A stretch of 62,500 nt of DNA from the NCBI GenBank assembly GCA_905221605.1, contig CAJNDS010002779.1:555677-618176 (forward strand). Direction: 5' to 3'. Made by a program: the position numbers and the translations under genes. The DNA comes from Symbiodinium natans. Lineage: Eukaryota > Sar > Dinophyceae > Suessiales > Symbiodiniaceae. The notes under the pieces were generated by a model that ran no database searches, had not been told where the DNA came from, and saw only the letters and a list, made by a program, of their open reading frames with translations. Below, piece after piece: positions 12,497 to 20,889 of this stretch. Numbering within the stretch: the first letter of the stretch is position 1; each line of letters starts with the position of its first letter.

Positions 12497-13279
12497 GGGC
12501 GAGGGGGGGGGGGGGGGAGGGGCGGGGGGAGGGGGGGGGGGGGGGGTGGGGAGGGGGGGGAGGGGGGGGGGGGAGAGGGGGGGGGGGGAGAGGGGGGGTG
12601 GAGGGGGCTTTAGGGTTTCGGGGAATGTAAGGTTGGCTGGAAAGCAAACTGTGAACGTTTGTATTACTATGACCGCGGCATAATTAAAACAATAATAGAA
12701 AGAGCCGCGGGAAAACACTTCGTTTATAAAATTCACTGTCTTCATACACAAGCTTATATTACAATGCAGTTCATGTTCTTCTCTTCGTAACAATACGAAT
12801 ACGGGCTAGTATTTAGCTCCTGAATGGACGGCTCTTGCAGGTGAATGATAAAGGGAAAAGAGCGGTGGACAAGAGGTGTCAGTTGTCAATCAATGGTTGT
12901 TACCTTCACCAGTTAGTATCTTATACTTGGAACTAGAGATTGAGTACCAAGAGTGAAGGGTTTCCAGAACTTGGTGAGCGTACCTTGACTATCAAGAAGC
13001 CCTATTGAATGATGAACAGGGTCTATGAACTGGGCTCAAGACAACCCTAAACCCTAAACCCTAAACCCTAAACCCTAAACCCTAAACCCTAAACCCTAAA
13101 CCCTAGACCCTAAACCCTAAACCCTAAACCCTAAACCCGAAACCCTAAACCTGAAACCCTAAGCCCTAAACCCCCAGATCAACCATTAACAGGAGCTCTT
13201 GGAACTCCTGGAGGCTGCGAGATCAAATCGGAACCTCCGGATGCAGGCCTGTTTGTGAGGTGTGCGTGTGTGTGTGTCC

Positions 13280-13315
<36 letters not shown>

Positions 13316-16300
13316 GTCGTTTTCTTTTTCACATGTCATAAAAAAAAACGGCTCAGGGGCAGGGGTAGGGGCAGTGGCGGGGGCAGGGCAGGGGGAGAGC
13401 GAGAGAGGGAGAGAGGGAGAGAGGGAGAGAGGGAGAGAGGGAGAGAGGGAGAGAGGGAGAGAGGGAGAGAGGGAGAGAGAGAGAGTTTCAGTCAAACACA
13501 AAGATCAGATGTGAGATAGGGGCATCAAGAGAAAGGCCGAAGGCCGGACATTATTTTCGATTGGGGCGTCCGTTCCCTCGTGGGGCCTGGGTCTTGTTAA
13601 TAGCGGGGGGGGGGAGGGGGGGGGGGCACTTCGGTTGTTGGGAACGAACGCCTGCACTTTGAAGACATCTGAGATAGAGGCACAGTTAGGTACTTGATGG
13701 GCTGTCGCGGGTAAATTAGTGGGCGGGGCAGTGTTGAACACGCCCATTACCAAGATAGAGACCCCTGTGGGAGGCACCCAAGAGAGGCCCGGGGTGCATG
13801 CTTTTCTCGCGAGCAGGCCACACCTTGCGGAGCAAGTGGGGAGCATACATCACAAAATAGGGGGGAGGGGGGCCACTGACAACTCCACCGGTCCCACTCG
13901 CTTCCGTGTTTTTCCGAGAGGCCCTGATACAGCGGCGCCGGTAGTAGTGTTCCGAGAGACGCAGGATCGGGGCGCGCCTTGGCGCGGGGCTTGCCCCATG
14001 CCCCAAAGAAAGAAAGAAAGAGAGCGAGAGGGAGAGAGAGGGGGAGAGGGAGAGGGAAAGGGAAAGGGAGAGGGAGAGGGAGAGGGAAAGGGAGAGGGAG
14101 AGCGCAGAACAGGGGCACAGCCTCTTCAGGTTTGCACATGGGCGTGGGGGGGGGGTAGTGCCCCCGTCCGCTTTTGAAGGACACACTACAAAAACGCTGA
14201 AGAACAACCTAATTGTCGCGTGGCAGTTTTAGTTGCGGAACTCCATTTCGAGTCAAGAGTGCCGACGGTTGCAGTCATCGGGCGTGTTTGACACAAATGG
14301 AGAGGACACAAGAAGAAGAGGGAGAGAGAGAGAGCCCTAAACTCCAAACCCTAAACCCTAAACCCTAGACCCTCGACCCTCGACCCTCGACCCTAGACCC
14401 TAGACCCTAGACCCTAGACCCTCGACCCTACAGGCCCACAACCCCAAAGCCTACAGGCAACCCTGAACCCTACGAAGGACAGCTTGGCCTCCAAGCGAAG
14501 CCGAAGGAAGTCAAGGAGGTCTCGGAGGGCTCCGACACGCAGTCCGAGGTGCAGCGATGGCTCGCGGAGCCCAAGGCCATGGGCCACGGGGTTCTGGGCT
14601 TGAGGCAGCCTCGTAGTTTAGGATTTAGGGTTTAGGGTTTAGGGTTTAGGGTTTTGGGTTTCGGGCTTCGGGCTTAGAGCTTCGGGGTGGGAGATTGGGA
14701 GTTGGCAAGCCCATCTCGGATGTTCTTCTACTCGGCACTTGATCCACCCTGGCGTGCTCTGCATGCACTGAGGTGTGGCATCTTTTGTCGTAGATTCACT
14801 ACCAATTGCTTAGGAACCCCCCCAAAACTTAGAGTCGCGACTTTAAACCCCAGCAAAAGAAACAGAATTCGCGCAGGCTCTAAGCCCCAAAACCCTAAAC
14901 CCTAAACCCTAAACCCTAAACCCTAAACCCTAAACCCTAAACCCTAAACCCGAAACCCCTAACCCCTAAATCCTACACCCCCAAACCCCTAAACCCTTAA
15001 CCCTAACCCCTAAACCCTAAACCCTAACCCCTAAACCACAATTCCCGCAGGCCTCGCTTGCTGAGCTTGCATCGCCTCCTTCCGAGACTGAACTGCCCGA
15101 GCAGCCAAAGCCCTCTCGCGGGAATGTGAGACACAAGGCGCGCCGGAAAGGGTTTAGGGTTCAGGGTTCAGGGTTTAGGGTTCTGGGTTCTGGGTTCTGG
15201 GTTTTGGGTTTACGGCTTTTTTGGTGCCGGCGGGAGCTGGTTGGGGTGCACGAAGTTGGTGCGGTTCCTGAGCATAGAATTCTTTGGTGCCTCACGATGC
15301 AAGTCTTGTGCTTGTGGAATGTGGAACCCGGAATAGGGTTTAGGGTTTAGGGTTTAGGGTTTAGAGTTTAGGGTTTAGGGATCCGAAACCCCAACTGTTC
15401 ACACCCCGAACCCTGAACCCTCGACGGGGTCCGGTCTTAGCTACCCTAGATCCCCAGATGCCCAACAGCTACACCCCAAAGGCCTAAACCCTAAACCCTA
15501 AATGCCTAACCCTAAACCCTAAACCCTAAAAACCCTAAACACCCCAAAGGCCCTAAAGGCCCCAAAGTCCAGAGCCCAAGAACCCTCAACCTCCAGACCT
15601 CCAGAGGTGCCGGACCTGCCACTTTCTTCCGAGACAGCCACCGAGTTGGCGTTGGTGTTAGGGGGTTAGGACTTAGGGTTTAGGGTTTAGGGTTTAGGGT
15701 TTAGGACTTAGGGTTTAGGGTTTAGGGTTTGGGGTTTAGGGTTTAGGGTTTGGGGTTTAGGGTTAGGCACTTAGGGGGTTTAGGGGGGGGAGGTTCAAAA
15801 CCTGGGGATGTAGGAGTTTTACCCTAAACCCTAGACCCCACAACCCGACAGGTCTGCGGCTTGAAGGCCTTAAGGTGCCTGTTCGTGCACACCCCTAAAC
15901 CCTAAACCCTAAACCCTAAACCCTGAACCCTAAACCCTAAACCCTCAACCCTAGACCCTAAACCCTAAACCCTAAACCCTAAACCCTAAACCCTAAACCC
16001 TAAACCCTAAACCCACCCTTGCAGTGCAGCTGAGTTAAGGTTGTAAAGGAGCTGGAGGTCTTACTGAAGGCCTCCGAGATGCGACTGAGGACCTTAGGGT
16101 TTTGGAGTCTGCACGCAATAACCCTAAACCCTACACCCTAAACCCTAAACCCCAAACCCTAAACCCTAAACCCTAAACCCTGAACCCTGAACCCTGAACC
16201 CTAAACCCTAACCCTACGCCCTAAACCCTAAACCCTCAACCCGGACACTCTAGGAGGCAGAAGTCTCGTCCCTGCAGGAAGTACATCACGAAGCTGGAGG

Positions 16301-16826
16301 CAGCGGCTCGCTCAGCCTCGTCCCCCACCATTCCGGTCACGGACGCTGGTGGAGAGGATAGTGGCTCGGGCCCTTATGTCCCAGGGTTTAGGGTTTAGGG
16401 GTTAGGGTTTAGGGTTTAGGGTTTTAGGGCTAGGACCCGGAGTAGGCCCTTAATTCCATTTTTAAGGGTTGGGGGGTTCCCTTAGAATCTCCTTAAAACC
16501 AAAAAAAGGGGTACCCTTTTTATTCACTCCTGGGTCTAGGTGATCACCTGCGGCCGGAGCGGCCACAGCTGAGAGTTTCTCTCTCGAAGCTGAAGGCCCC
16601 CAACATCAAGCAATCGGACGTTTTCCGCTCGATGTACATGGGCAGGATCGCCAGTGACTTCCGGTCCCCCTTGACCGAGCAAACAGCCCAGGAGGTCGCA
16701 AAGTCTCACCTCCGCACGCTAAGTCATCCCGAGGAGCAGGTGTCCAAGCACTTCTCGATGCGGCGCAAGAAGCTGCTGCAGCTCATGAAGAACGAGGGAA
16801 TCCATGACATCGGGGCGGCAGTCTAA
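3917..16826 (+). CDS. Voltage-gated cation channel gene with EF-hands (exons listed separately)
   Basis: Plus-strand multi-exon gene. Proposed exons are 3917-4028, 4710-5264, 5482-5547, 5673-about 5783, 6363-6385, 6901-6989, 10104-10121, 10561-10623, 11346-11419 and 11610-11685. It probably continues through 12222-12341, 13193-13254, 14478-14575, 15051-15137, 15607-15654, 16040-16089, 16278-16381 and 16540-16826 (stop). It encodes one six-helix voltage-sensor and pore unit, then two EF-hands, then a coiled-coil, low-complexity tail. This arrangement is known from voltage-gated Na/Ca-type channels with a C-terminal calcium-binding region, acting in a membrane. Most junctions keep frame with GT, GC or GA donors. 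The weak links are the exon ending near 5783, the join 13254/14478, and whether the tail after 11685 belongs to the same gene. Confidence 0.75.
4710..5264 (+). CDS. Channel exon: S2, S3, S4 voltage sensor, S5 and pore
   Basis: The longest exon (185 codons), after a CGCAG acceptor. In order it shows S2 (AFAVISNTCLVLYTLELGG), S3 (DWMIVLDSVIVLCGYIEL), an S4 with arginines at every third position (LRLVRIFRLMRLLRR), S5 (LLWSFFFCFIVMTIWAMLLV) and a pore helix with selectivity segment FQTVIAGDSWGR. The aspartate in the filter, where many Na/Ca channels have D or E, suggests a cation channel, but selectivity cannot be assigned. A GT donor at 5265 after IRAYP keeps frame with the S6 exon. Confidence 0.92.
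5482..5547 (+). CDS. Channel exon: S6
   Basis: The sequence after the ATAAG acceptor reads ETALIFIGSSLTLVFGVLN and then MIV, a classical S6 lining helix with a conserved asparagine near the gate. It ends in phase 0 with a GC donor (GCCACTT) and continues in frame into AVVVDTF of the next exon. Confidence 0.85.
5673..5783 (+). CDS. Channel exon: post-S6 linker
   Basis: It encodes AVVVDTFAEARAHDILNLAE and continues to TKPLDWAP. The AVVVDTF start completes the cytoplasmic end of S6. The frame then meets TAG (5784-5786) directly before GTACG. Either the real donor is a few bases earlier (for example GC at 5778) or the copy carries a premature stop. The following sequence begins with CTAGGTA, like the family C elements. 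Confidence 0.8.
6363..6385 (+). CDS. Channel micro-exon before EF-hand 1
   Basis: A 23-base exon candidate after ACTCAG encodes FLSKLFE plus one base of the next codon. Splicing with a GC donor (GCATCTT) gives FLSKLFERIDTDRSG, a natural entering helix for the first EF-hand. The join to 6901 is exact in phase. The upstream join is unresolved. Confidence 0.55.
6901..6989 (+). CDS. Channel exon: EF-hand 1
   Basis: It reads IDTDRSGRVTLDELIEGA and then RKDPEFQSRLR. DTDRSGRVTLDE is a complete 12-residue calcium-binding loop with D, D, S, G and E in canonical positions. It is followed by a GC donor at 6990. CCCTCAA-type telomere-variant repeats sit directly before the exon and TTTAGGG after it. Confidence 0.87.
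7381..7665. repeat. Long inverted repeat (hairpin) with CCAAAA/TTTTGG arms
   Basis: The left arm (about 7381-7519) of CCAAAAA-type units ends in CCAATTTTCCGGGACTCT. The right arm (about 7547-7665) begins AGAGTCCCGGAAAATTG and continues as TTTTTGG units. The loop is only about 27 bases. The arms are near-perfect complements next to the loop and drift outward. It would extrude as a cruciform or fold as RNA inside the intron. Confidence 0.85.
8055..8850. repeat. AT-rich tandem repeat, unit about 270-290 bp
   Basis: The landmark TATGCGAATTTAGCTACTAG recurs at about 8198, 8459 and 8747 (the last with AAC for AGC). Each copy is followed by AGCCCAATTTGACTCAAGTG and later by a GGCAAAGTAT segment. 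Copies differ by substitutions and small indels, and a partial copy precedes at about 8055-8175. It has a satellite-like structure. Confidence 0.85.
8853..9100. repeat. Tandem duplication, unit about 126 bp
   Basis: Two adjacent copies share GGAAAT.GAA.CGGTTCTAC, CTACATAACAATGA, AAGTATTCA.TAAAGACCAC and TATACTATG.CTGAAAAGC. It is non-coding. Confidence 0.8.
9741..9852. mobile_element. TIR element family A, copy 1
   Basis: About 110 bp with inverted ends: GCAATGACTTGGGATGTCC at the left and GGACACCCCAAGCAATCAC at the right. The inner arms AACAGTCCTTA and TAAGGACTGCTAGTATAAGG are also complementary, so almost the whole element folds into one hairpin around CCCTACCATAATCC. Copies recur at 33981-34086 and 43072-43172. 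Confidence 0.8.
9975..10310. repeat. TTTAGGG and TTCAGGG arrays flanking the 18-base exon
   Basis: TTTAGGG copies (9980-10032) precede the micro-exon. A run of about eight TTCAGGG units (10158-10215) passes into about 13 TTTAGGG units (to 10308). The sharp change of variant within one array points to local amplification. Confidence 0.9.
10104..10121 (+). CDS. Channel micro-exon of 18 bases (VMDIDE)
   Basis: The six codons GTG-ATG-GAC-ATC-GAC-GAG sit between a TCTGAG acceptor and a GC donor. Joining flanking exons gives QSRLR-VMDIDE-VDLQQLF, which fits the linker between the EF-hands of this channel family as I recall it. Both junctions are in phase 0. It is too short for gene finders. Confidence 0.6.
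10561..10623 (+). CDS. Channel exon: EF-hand 2
   Basis: It reads VDLQQLFEMIDVNGEGSIEA and then S. DVNGEGSIEASD, with the D supplied by the next exon, is a 12-residue EF-hand loop. The in-phase continuation requires a GA donor at 10624 (GACCCTTG). GA donors are documented in dinoflagellate introns. CCCTAAA arrays precede the exon and TTTAGGG copies follow. Confidence 0.85.
11040..11139. mobile_element. Element family C, copy (CTAGGTAGGCC...CATCCTAG)
   Basis: About 100 bp starting CTAGGTAGGCCCCTGGGAC and ending TTTTACTGGGCCATCCTAG, with internal TTTTAAGAGGATCAT and CAGGAATATGTTTCAGAGGG. The second good copy is 29839-29936, and a diverged one lies at about 5903-6030. CTAG occurs at both ends, either as a target duplication or as part of short inverted termini. 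Confidence 0.65.
11346..11419 (+). CDS. Channel exon after EF-hand 2
   Basis: It reads DFIWPLSRWVHDSKTAPRFI and then KYNM. It completes the exiting helix of EF-hand 2 (ASDFIWPLSRW). It ends phase 2 at a GC donor (GCCTGATC) and continues in frame into LRTMEQQEEL. Confidence 0.82.
11610..11685 (+). CDS. Channel exon: C-terminal amphipathic helix
   Basis: After CGAAG the frame is LRTMEQQEELYLFAERQFEQ and then LSERW. A GA donor at 11686 would join LSERW to DSIGSLRMTLA of the exon at 12222 in phase 0. If not spliced there, the frame stops at TAG 11713-11715. Confidence 0.7.
11955..12212. repeat. Long CCCTAAA array
   Basis: About 35 near-perfect CCCTAAA units directly upstream of the exon at 12222. 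It is one of the longest arrays in the window. Confidence 0.93.
12222..12341 (+). CDS. Exon, probable channel tail
   Basis: Forty codons between a CGAAG acceptor and a GTGAGC donor: DSIGSLRMTLASSSKDPAAM and then SSIGPSMISEGVSEGEGPEP. It is low complexity and Ser/Glu-rich, without a known domain. It joins in phase 0 to ELLELLEAARS at 13193. Membership in the channel gene is inferred from phase and order. Confidence 0.65.
12362..12606. repeat. Poly-T/poly-G tract of about 240 bp
   Basis: A T run is followed by about 230 bases that are almost pure G, broken by single A, T or C every 5-20 bases. Open frames through it (poly-Gly or poly-Pro) are artefacts. It lies just inside the donor end of the intron and could form G-quadruplexes. 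Confidence 0.9.
13193..13254 (+). CDS. Exon, coiled-coil piece
   Basis: It reads ELLELLEAARSNRNLRMQAC, between AACAG and a GTGAGG donor. Leucine-rich helical character. The phase at its 3' end does not match the next proposed exon, so an exon may be missing in 13255-14477. Confidence 0.6.
13255..14477. other. Intron with GT and GA microsatellites
   Basis: It contains (GT)n at 13260-13315, a (GAGAGGGA)n tract at 13395-13486, short poly-G runs and a second GA-rich tract at 14005-14103, with variant CCCTAGA/CCCTCGA repeats at 14335-14430. Long open frames (13719-14177 and its antisense) run through the GA tract and carry no recognisable motif. A missing exon cannot be excluded near 13750-13990. 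Confidence 0.6.
14478..14575 (+). CDS. Exon of unknown function (channel tail region)
   Basis: The frame QLGLQAKPKEVKEVSEGSDT continues to EVQRWLAEPK. A GC donor at 14576 joins in phase 0 to ASLAELASPP of the next exon. If the donor is later (GT at 14611), about 12 more codons are included. Charged, probably disordered. Confidence 0.55.
15051..15137 (+). CDS. Exon of unknown function (channel tail region)
   Basis: After TTCCCGCAG: ASLAELASPPSETELPEQPK and then PSRGNVRHK. A GC donor at 15138 keeps frame with VPDLPLSSE. A GT donor at 15152 at the start of the TTTAGGG block is an alternative. Confidence 0.6.
15607..15654 (+). CDS. Short exon of unknown function
   Basis: It encodes VPDLPLSSETATELAL in 48 bases between CCAGAG and a GTGTTAGG donor. 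It joins in phase 0 to VVKELEVLL, giving a continuous helix-forming segment. Confidence 0.55.
16040..16089 (+). CDS. Coiled-coil exon
   Basis: VVKELEVLLKASEMRLR, ending with a GA donor (GACCTTAG) in phase 2. The next exon supplies one base and continues KYITKLEAAARSA. The phase match across a GA donor supports both exons. Confidence 0.65.
16278..16381 (+). CDS. Exon, Ser/Gly-rich
   Basis: After CCTGCAG: KYITKLEAAARSASSPTIPV and then TDAGGEDSGSGPYVP, followed directly by TTTAGGG repeats. The donor is either G-GGTTTAG or GG-GTTTAG, one base apart. Confidence 0.65.
16430..16539. mobile_element. TIR element family D forming a splice acceptor
   Basis: The left end CTAGGACCCGGAGTAGG and right end ACTCCTGGGTCTAG are inverted repeats. 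The final TAG is the acceptor of the last exon. Related copies: 62109-62233 (also ending at an exon) and a partial copy at 61137-61195. Confidence 0.7.
16540..16826 (+). CDS. Terminal exon with stop
   Basis: The longest frame of the tail, 95 codons to TAA at 16824-16826. It includes DHLRPERPQLRVSLSKLKAP, FRSMYMGRIASDF and HFSMRRKKLLQLMKNEGIHD. Mostly helical and basic, with no family recognised. The start is set by the acceptor inside the family D element. Confidence 0.72.
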
Positions 16827-17630
16827 GACTCTCCCCTCACAGGCGCCCCAAAGAAGCGCTTCTCTTCCACGTTGCGATTCCAAGCGAGGTTCAGGTTTCA
16901 CGCCATCTTTCTCCAATACCAGAGGCGCCACAGCTCAACGCTGGCTTTCATGGCCCGATGTGAAGCCGTGAGCTGTAGTCAGAAACTTCCGTCCAGGCTT
17001 TTCATGTGAATGAACCAGTGCCACTATGGTAGGTGGGGAGTTCTGACTACAGCTCTTTTTGCCAACAAATGTCGGCCAACATCTGCCGTGAGTTTCCCGC
17101 GGGGCGTGCCCCACGCGTGTCACTGGCAAGTATTGCCAGGACATGCCATCACCATCAACAAGCATTATCCGTGTGAAAAGAGGCAGCACACACTGGGCAG
17201 TCCAAAGTGCCTTGAACTACACCTTAAACCCTGCACCCTAAACCCTGAAGCTCTAGGGCAGAAGCCGGAGGGAGGGAGGCTCTCCGAACACAACTTGTGG
17301 CCTCCTATCACACCCTTTCTGTGTAAGTACACATAAGTCACAAGTCTTGATGTTAGAAGCTACATGCCTCTAGGACGTCCTTGTCTGAAATCGTAAAGAA
17401 GCCACAAAGCCAAGCGGGGCTCGCGCTTGGTGGGCAGACAGCCTTCTTCACCTCGTGTTGCTCTGGCATCCGGGTTGAGCTCTACACTCGTTGCGGTTTG
17501 GGTTTCGGGTGTTCTCCACACACACACTACAATCTAGTCCATTATCTTCTGCACCATCCACCCTCAGCAGCTTCACCCCGCACATCTCTTTGACCCCAAA
17601 GTCCCCACGTTTGAACCCAGCGTTCCGCTT
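16827..17630. other. Intergenic or 3' UTR stretch
   Basis: Unique sequence with few repeats, probably 3' UTR of the upstream gene and spacer. Frames at 17010-17336 and 17381-17593 lack splice context or motifs. A possible exon at 17639-17717 (ECARHAPVLEQREDEAQEKG) follows a GGCACAG acceptor and precedes TTTAGGG repeats. Confidence 0.45.
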
Positions 17631-17934
17631 GGCACAGGAGTGCGCACGACATGCTCCTGTCCTTGAGCAGCGGGAAGACGAAGCCCAAGAGAAAGGCCAG
17701 CAGTGTCTGACAAGTTTAGGGTTTGGGGTTTAGGGTTTAGGGTCTTTAGGGTTGAGGGTTTAGGGTTTAGGGTGTTTAGGGTTTAGGGTTTAGGGTTTAG
17801 GGTTGAGGGTTTAGGGTTTAGGGTTTGGGGTGACAAGTGTGGGATGAGTTTCGGGTTTACATGCCGGGGCAGCTTCATATGGGGAGGGTTCTCGAGGGTT
17901 CTCATACTTTAGGGGTCTATAAGGGGATCCCCCA

Positions 17935-18025
17935 AACCCTAAACCCTAAACCCTAAACCCTAAACCCTAAACCCTAAACCCTAAACCCTAAACCCTAAAC
18001 CCTAAACCCTAAACCCTAAACCTGA
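17935..18025. repeat. CCCTAAA array
   Basis: About 12 units, paired with a TTTAGGG block at 17715-17830 in the same intergenic or intronic interval. Confidence 0.9.
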
Positions 18026-18057
18026 AACCCTACACCCTATTCTGCCATCTGTGCCAG

Positions 18058-19852
18058 GATGCGGAGATGGCGTGGCGAGTCACGGCGGAGCAGGTGTGCC
18101 AACAGACGGCCGCGCCTTTCGTCGCGGGAAGCGCCTTTTGGAACAGAGAGCCGGCTGAGCCTTCAGAATATTGGGCTCGGAACAAGTACTAACGATATTC
18201 CCTTACGGTCCCTTGAATAGCTATGCTATAATAGCCCCCCAAAACTATGTAAAATTATTTCGGCCCCTATGGTAAGCCTTTGTGGCCAAGTAGTGCTCTG
18301 CTTTCCAATTCCCCGATGGTCCACGCAGGTCATGCAGGATCCGGATGATGTCGAGGAGGAGATTTGAAGGGGAGGTTTAGGGTTCAGGGTTTAGGGTTAT
18401 GTTAAAGTTTCTGGGGGCTCTTTCAATGTGCCCACGCGAGATTTTCGCAGTGGAGAGCCACAAGGCAGACTTTCCCACTTCGATCCCCCCGTGATATTTT
18501 AAAGCAAAGACTCGAAGAATGGGTTGGATCCCTCTTTGCAGGATGACTACCGCATGCTCTTCGAGCAAATGGAGCGTTTGCGGCCCAACGTTGCGGGGTC
18601 GGGTGGCGAGCTGTTCATGTAGTATCGGGGCCTTAAGGAATTAGAATAGGGAAAACTATTTAGTACTTATTCCTACCTCTATATTATCCAGGTTCTGCAA
18701 GGGGTCGCTTTGAGGGAGCTTCATGCTAAACCCTAAACCCTCAACCCTAAACCCTAAGCCCTAAGCCCTAACCCCTAAACCCTAAGCCCTAAGCCCTAAG
18801 CCCTATAAACCCTAAACCCTGAAGCCTAAGCCCTAGAACCCCAGAACCCTGAAAGGCAGCCCCTGAACGAAATTGACCCACTTGAGGTGAGAGCTTCGCC
18901 GGCGGACCATGCGCAAACGACCTGGACGGCAAGGACTGTCGGACATCCACTAAGCCTAAACCCCTGCGGAAACCTAAAGAACGGTCAAACCCCAGCGACC
19001 TCCACTTACTACACCCTAAACCCCTCACCCTAAACCCTTCAACCCTAAGCCCTAAATCCTAAATCCTAAACTCTAAACCCTAAAAGCCCTCCAACCCCCA
19101 AATCCTAAACCTTCTAGCCTCGACGCCAAATCCTAACTCCCCCGAACCCTACTCCCTAAGCCCCAAACCCTATACCCAAAATCTTAAACCCCAAAATTCC
19201 TCAAATTTCGGGTTTCGGGATTTGGGGTTTAGGGTTTTGGGGTTTAGGGTTTGGGGTTCAGGGATTTAGGGTTTAGGGTTCAGGGCTCACACTATGAAGG
19301 TTCAGGTGTTAAGTAGGGTTAATAAGCATCCCAAATTCAATGGGTATAGTGCAGTTCTCCCACTTAGAGCCCTAGCAAAATTGGCTCAGGTTCCCCTACA
19401 AGCCGCGTGAACCCCAAAAAATGTTTTCTTTTTCCCTAGGTTACTGAGGAACCTACCCTAAAGCCTAAACCCCTTTCAACCTGAAAGACACCGAAAATGG
19501 GCGGAAGGATCGGCTGGTCCGTTCCTTCCGCGCGCTGCAGGTGCGGTGCAGGGATTCATCTGGCATTCCAGGGCAGCTGCTTCCCTAAACCCTAAACCCT
19601 TAAACCTTAGCCCTAAACCATGAGGACTTCAACTCTACACCCCTGAGCTCTACTCGTATCAGACAAAACACCTAAACCCTGCAAAGTTTAGAGGGGTTTC
19701 ATCCGACTCTGCTCCCTGATCTGCGTGTCTCATGGCATGGGGACATCGTGTGGGTGCTGAACCTGCTGAAGGACGAACTGCCGTATCTTGGCAACGTCCT
19801 TTTGGGGTCCATGGATGTATACAATCTGAAGGACTGCACTGCATGGCGTTAA
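18058..19852 (+). CDS. Multi-exon gene or gene fragment, unknown function
   Basis: Proposed exons: 18058-18174 (DAEMAWRVTAEQVCQQTAAP to EYW), 18329-about 18358 (VMQDPDDVEE), 18542-18618 (DDYRMLFEQMERLRPNVAGS to ELF), 18856-18886 (QPLNEIDPLE), 19488-19540 (NGRKDRLVRSFRALQ) and about 19694-19852 (GDIVWVLNLLKDELPYLGNV to CTAWR, stop TAA 19850-19852). The first four join in phase using GC, GA and GT donors. The 18886/19488 join does not, so an exon may be missing. Family B elements begin exactly at the donors of exons 1 and 3. No domain recognised. Confidence 0.6.
18172..18271. mobile_element. TIR element family B, copy 2
   Basis: It starts GGGCTCGGAACAAGTACTAA and ends TTATTTCGGCCCCTATGG. Its first bases supply the GC donor of the exon ending at 18174. 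Confidence 0.6.
18619..18690. mobile_element. TIR element family B, reversed partial copy
   Basis: It begins GTAGTATCGGGGCCTTAAGG and AATTAGAATAGGG, the reverse complement of the usual right end. It starts exactly at the GT donor of the exon 18542-18618. Confidence 0.55.
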
Positions 19853-20085
19853 AGTATTCTCTTCAGGAGCCTGAATGAAGTTACCACAACAAGGACCCAC
19901 ATCTCGTCTGTTGAGTCACTCTAATGCTTCAAGTGCAGTAAACACTACGGCTTCATGACTTGACCTAGGCGGGGGCTGGCAGCTGGCCCGGCAGGGGTGC
20001 AGGGTTCAGGTTAGGGTAGTCCCACATGTCGGTATAAATCATGTTCATGTAGGGTCTGATATCAAGTACCGTCCCTTTTGTATCT

Positions 20086-20240
20086 CAAAGCACTCTACTT
20101 CGACTCCAGGGAAGCAACAAGGGCCAGCAACTTGGATCAAGCTCCATGTCTTGTGGATGCCCTTCCGCCGCCCTTCCGCAACCTCCGAAAGGCGAACCAG
20201 ATGTCGCACCGCACCACACCGCTGTCAAAGGCCGGCGCAG
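20086..20240 (+). CDS. Exon candidate next to a family B element
   Basis: The frame KALYFDSREATRASNLDQAP continues to MSHRTTPLSKAGAVN. Its end coincides with the left end of the element at 20245. No family recognised. The shadow frame CTCCATGTC... on the same strand is shorter. Confidence 0.45.
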
Positions 20241-20244
20241 TGAA

Positions 20245-20336
20245 TAGGGGTCGGAATAATTACCAATAGTATTCCCTTGTCTCAGTATACTAGAATAAGC
20301 CCCCAAAACCCTATTCTAATTATTAAGGCCCCTATA
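20245..20336. mobile_element. TIR element family B, copy 3
   Basis: TAGGGGTCGGAATAATTACC at the left and CTATTCTAATTATTAAGGCC plus CCTATAG at the right. The intact, uninterrupted form is about 92 bp. Confidence 0.75.
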
Positions 20337-20501
20337 GTCCCCCCAAGCACTACTTCAGCTTTGAATGGGTTGCTAGGTTTTCGGGCATCTTTTGGCGTAA
20401 ATCCCGTTCCCGAGTGCTTCATTTGACTATTGCAGGTTAATCATTTTTCTAATGCGTAATCTGGCCATTGGATGTTCTGCTTTCCCTTTTTCTCATCGGC
20501 T

Positions 20502-20840
20502 TCACCCTTTTGTAAAGCATATCTTTAAAAGTGCGGATGGCTGTTTCACGAAAATTGGGGTGCGCCCTCGTTCGGTGATCTCTATGTTCTCATCCTTCAA
20601 ATGCTTTTGTATCGCTTCCTTGTTCAATGAGGCTTCATCATCAGTATAGGTTATTTGGGGTTTCTTACCCTTTTTGTTTAAACACCCACTCATTCCACTT
20701 GCTATGTCTCCTTCTTGTTTGCATTTTATCGGCACTACGTGCATGAATTTATCAAAAACACCGATCATCTACACCCCTACCTTGAACTTTCGTTCTTTCA
20801 AATCGTTTAAACAAGCAAATCCATCTGATGTTCAGAAGCG
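20502..20840 (-). pseudogene. Retroviral-type integrase fragment, degenerate
   Basis: Minus-strand reading gives LNDLKERKFKVGV, a TAG, then GVFDKFMHVVPIKCKQEGD and KPQITYTDDEASLNKEAIQK. This matches the integrase core pattern of Polinton-type elements as I know it, with YTDDE around the second catalytic Asp. The final Glu region is lost after a frameshift near 20570, and the segment upstream is shifted too. Broken by at least one stop and two frameshifts. Confidence 0.6.
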
Positions 20841-20889
20841 GAATGAGGGGCGATAAAAATGTTTTACCTTCCGGCTTTCCTTTTCGTTC

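Noticed and set aside
12306-12793. Poly-proline and poly-glycine open frames on both strands
   Set aside because: They are translations of the G-run at 12362-12606 and have no independent support.
13223-13519. Ser/Leu-Pro or Arg-Glu-Gly repeat frames
   Set aside because: They read through (GT)n and (GAGAGGGA)n microsatellites.
13716-14207. Open frames on both strands of about 150 codons
   Set aside because: Much of each is GA/TC simple repeat, with no motif and no consistent splice context. A hidden exon nearby remains possible.
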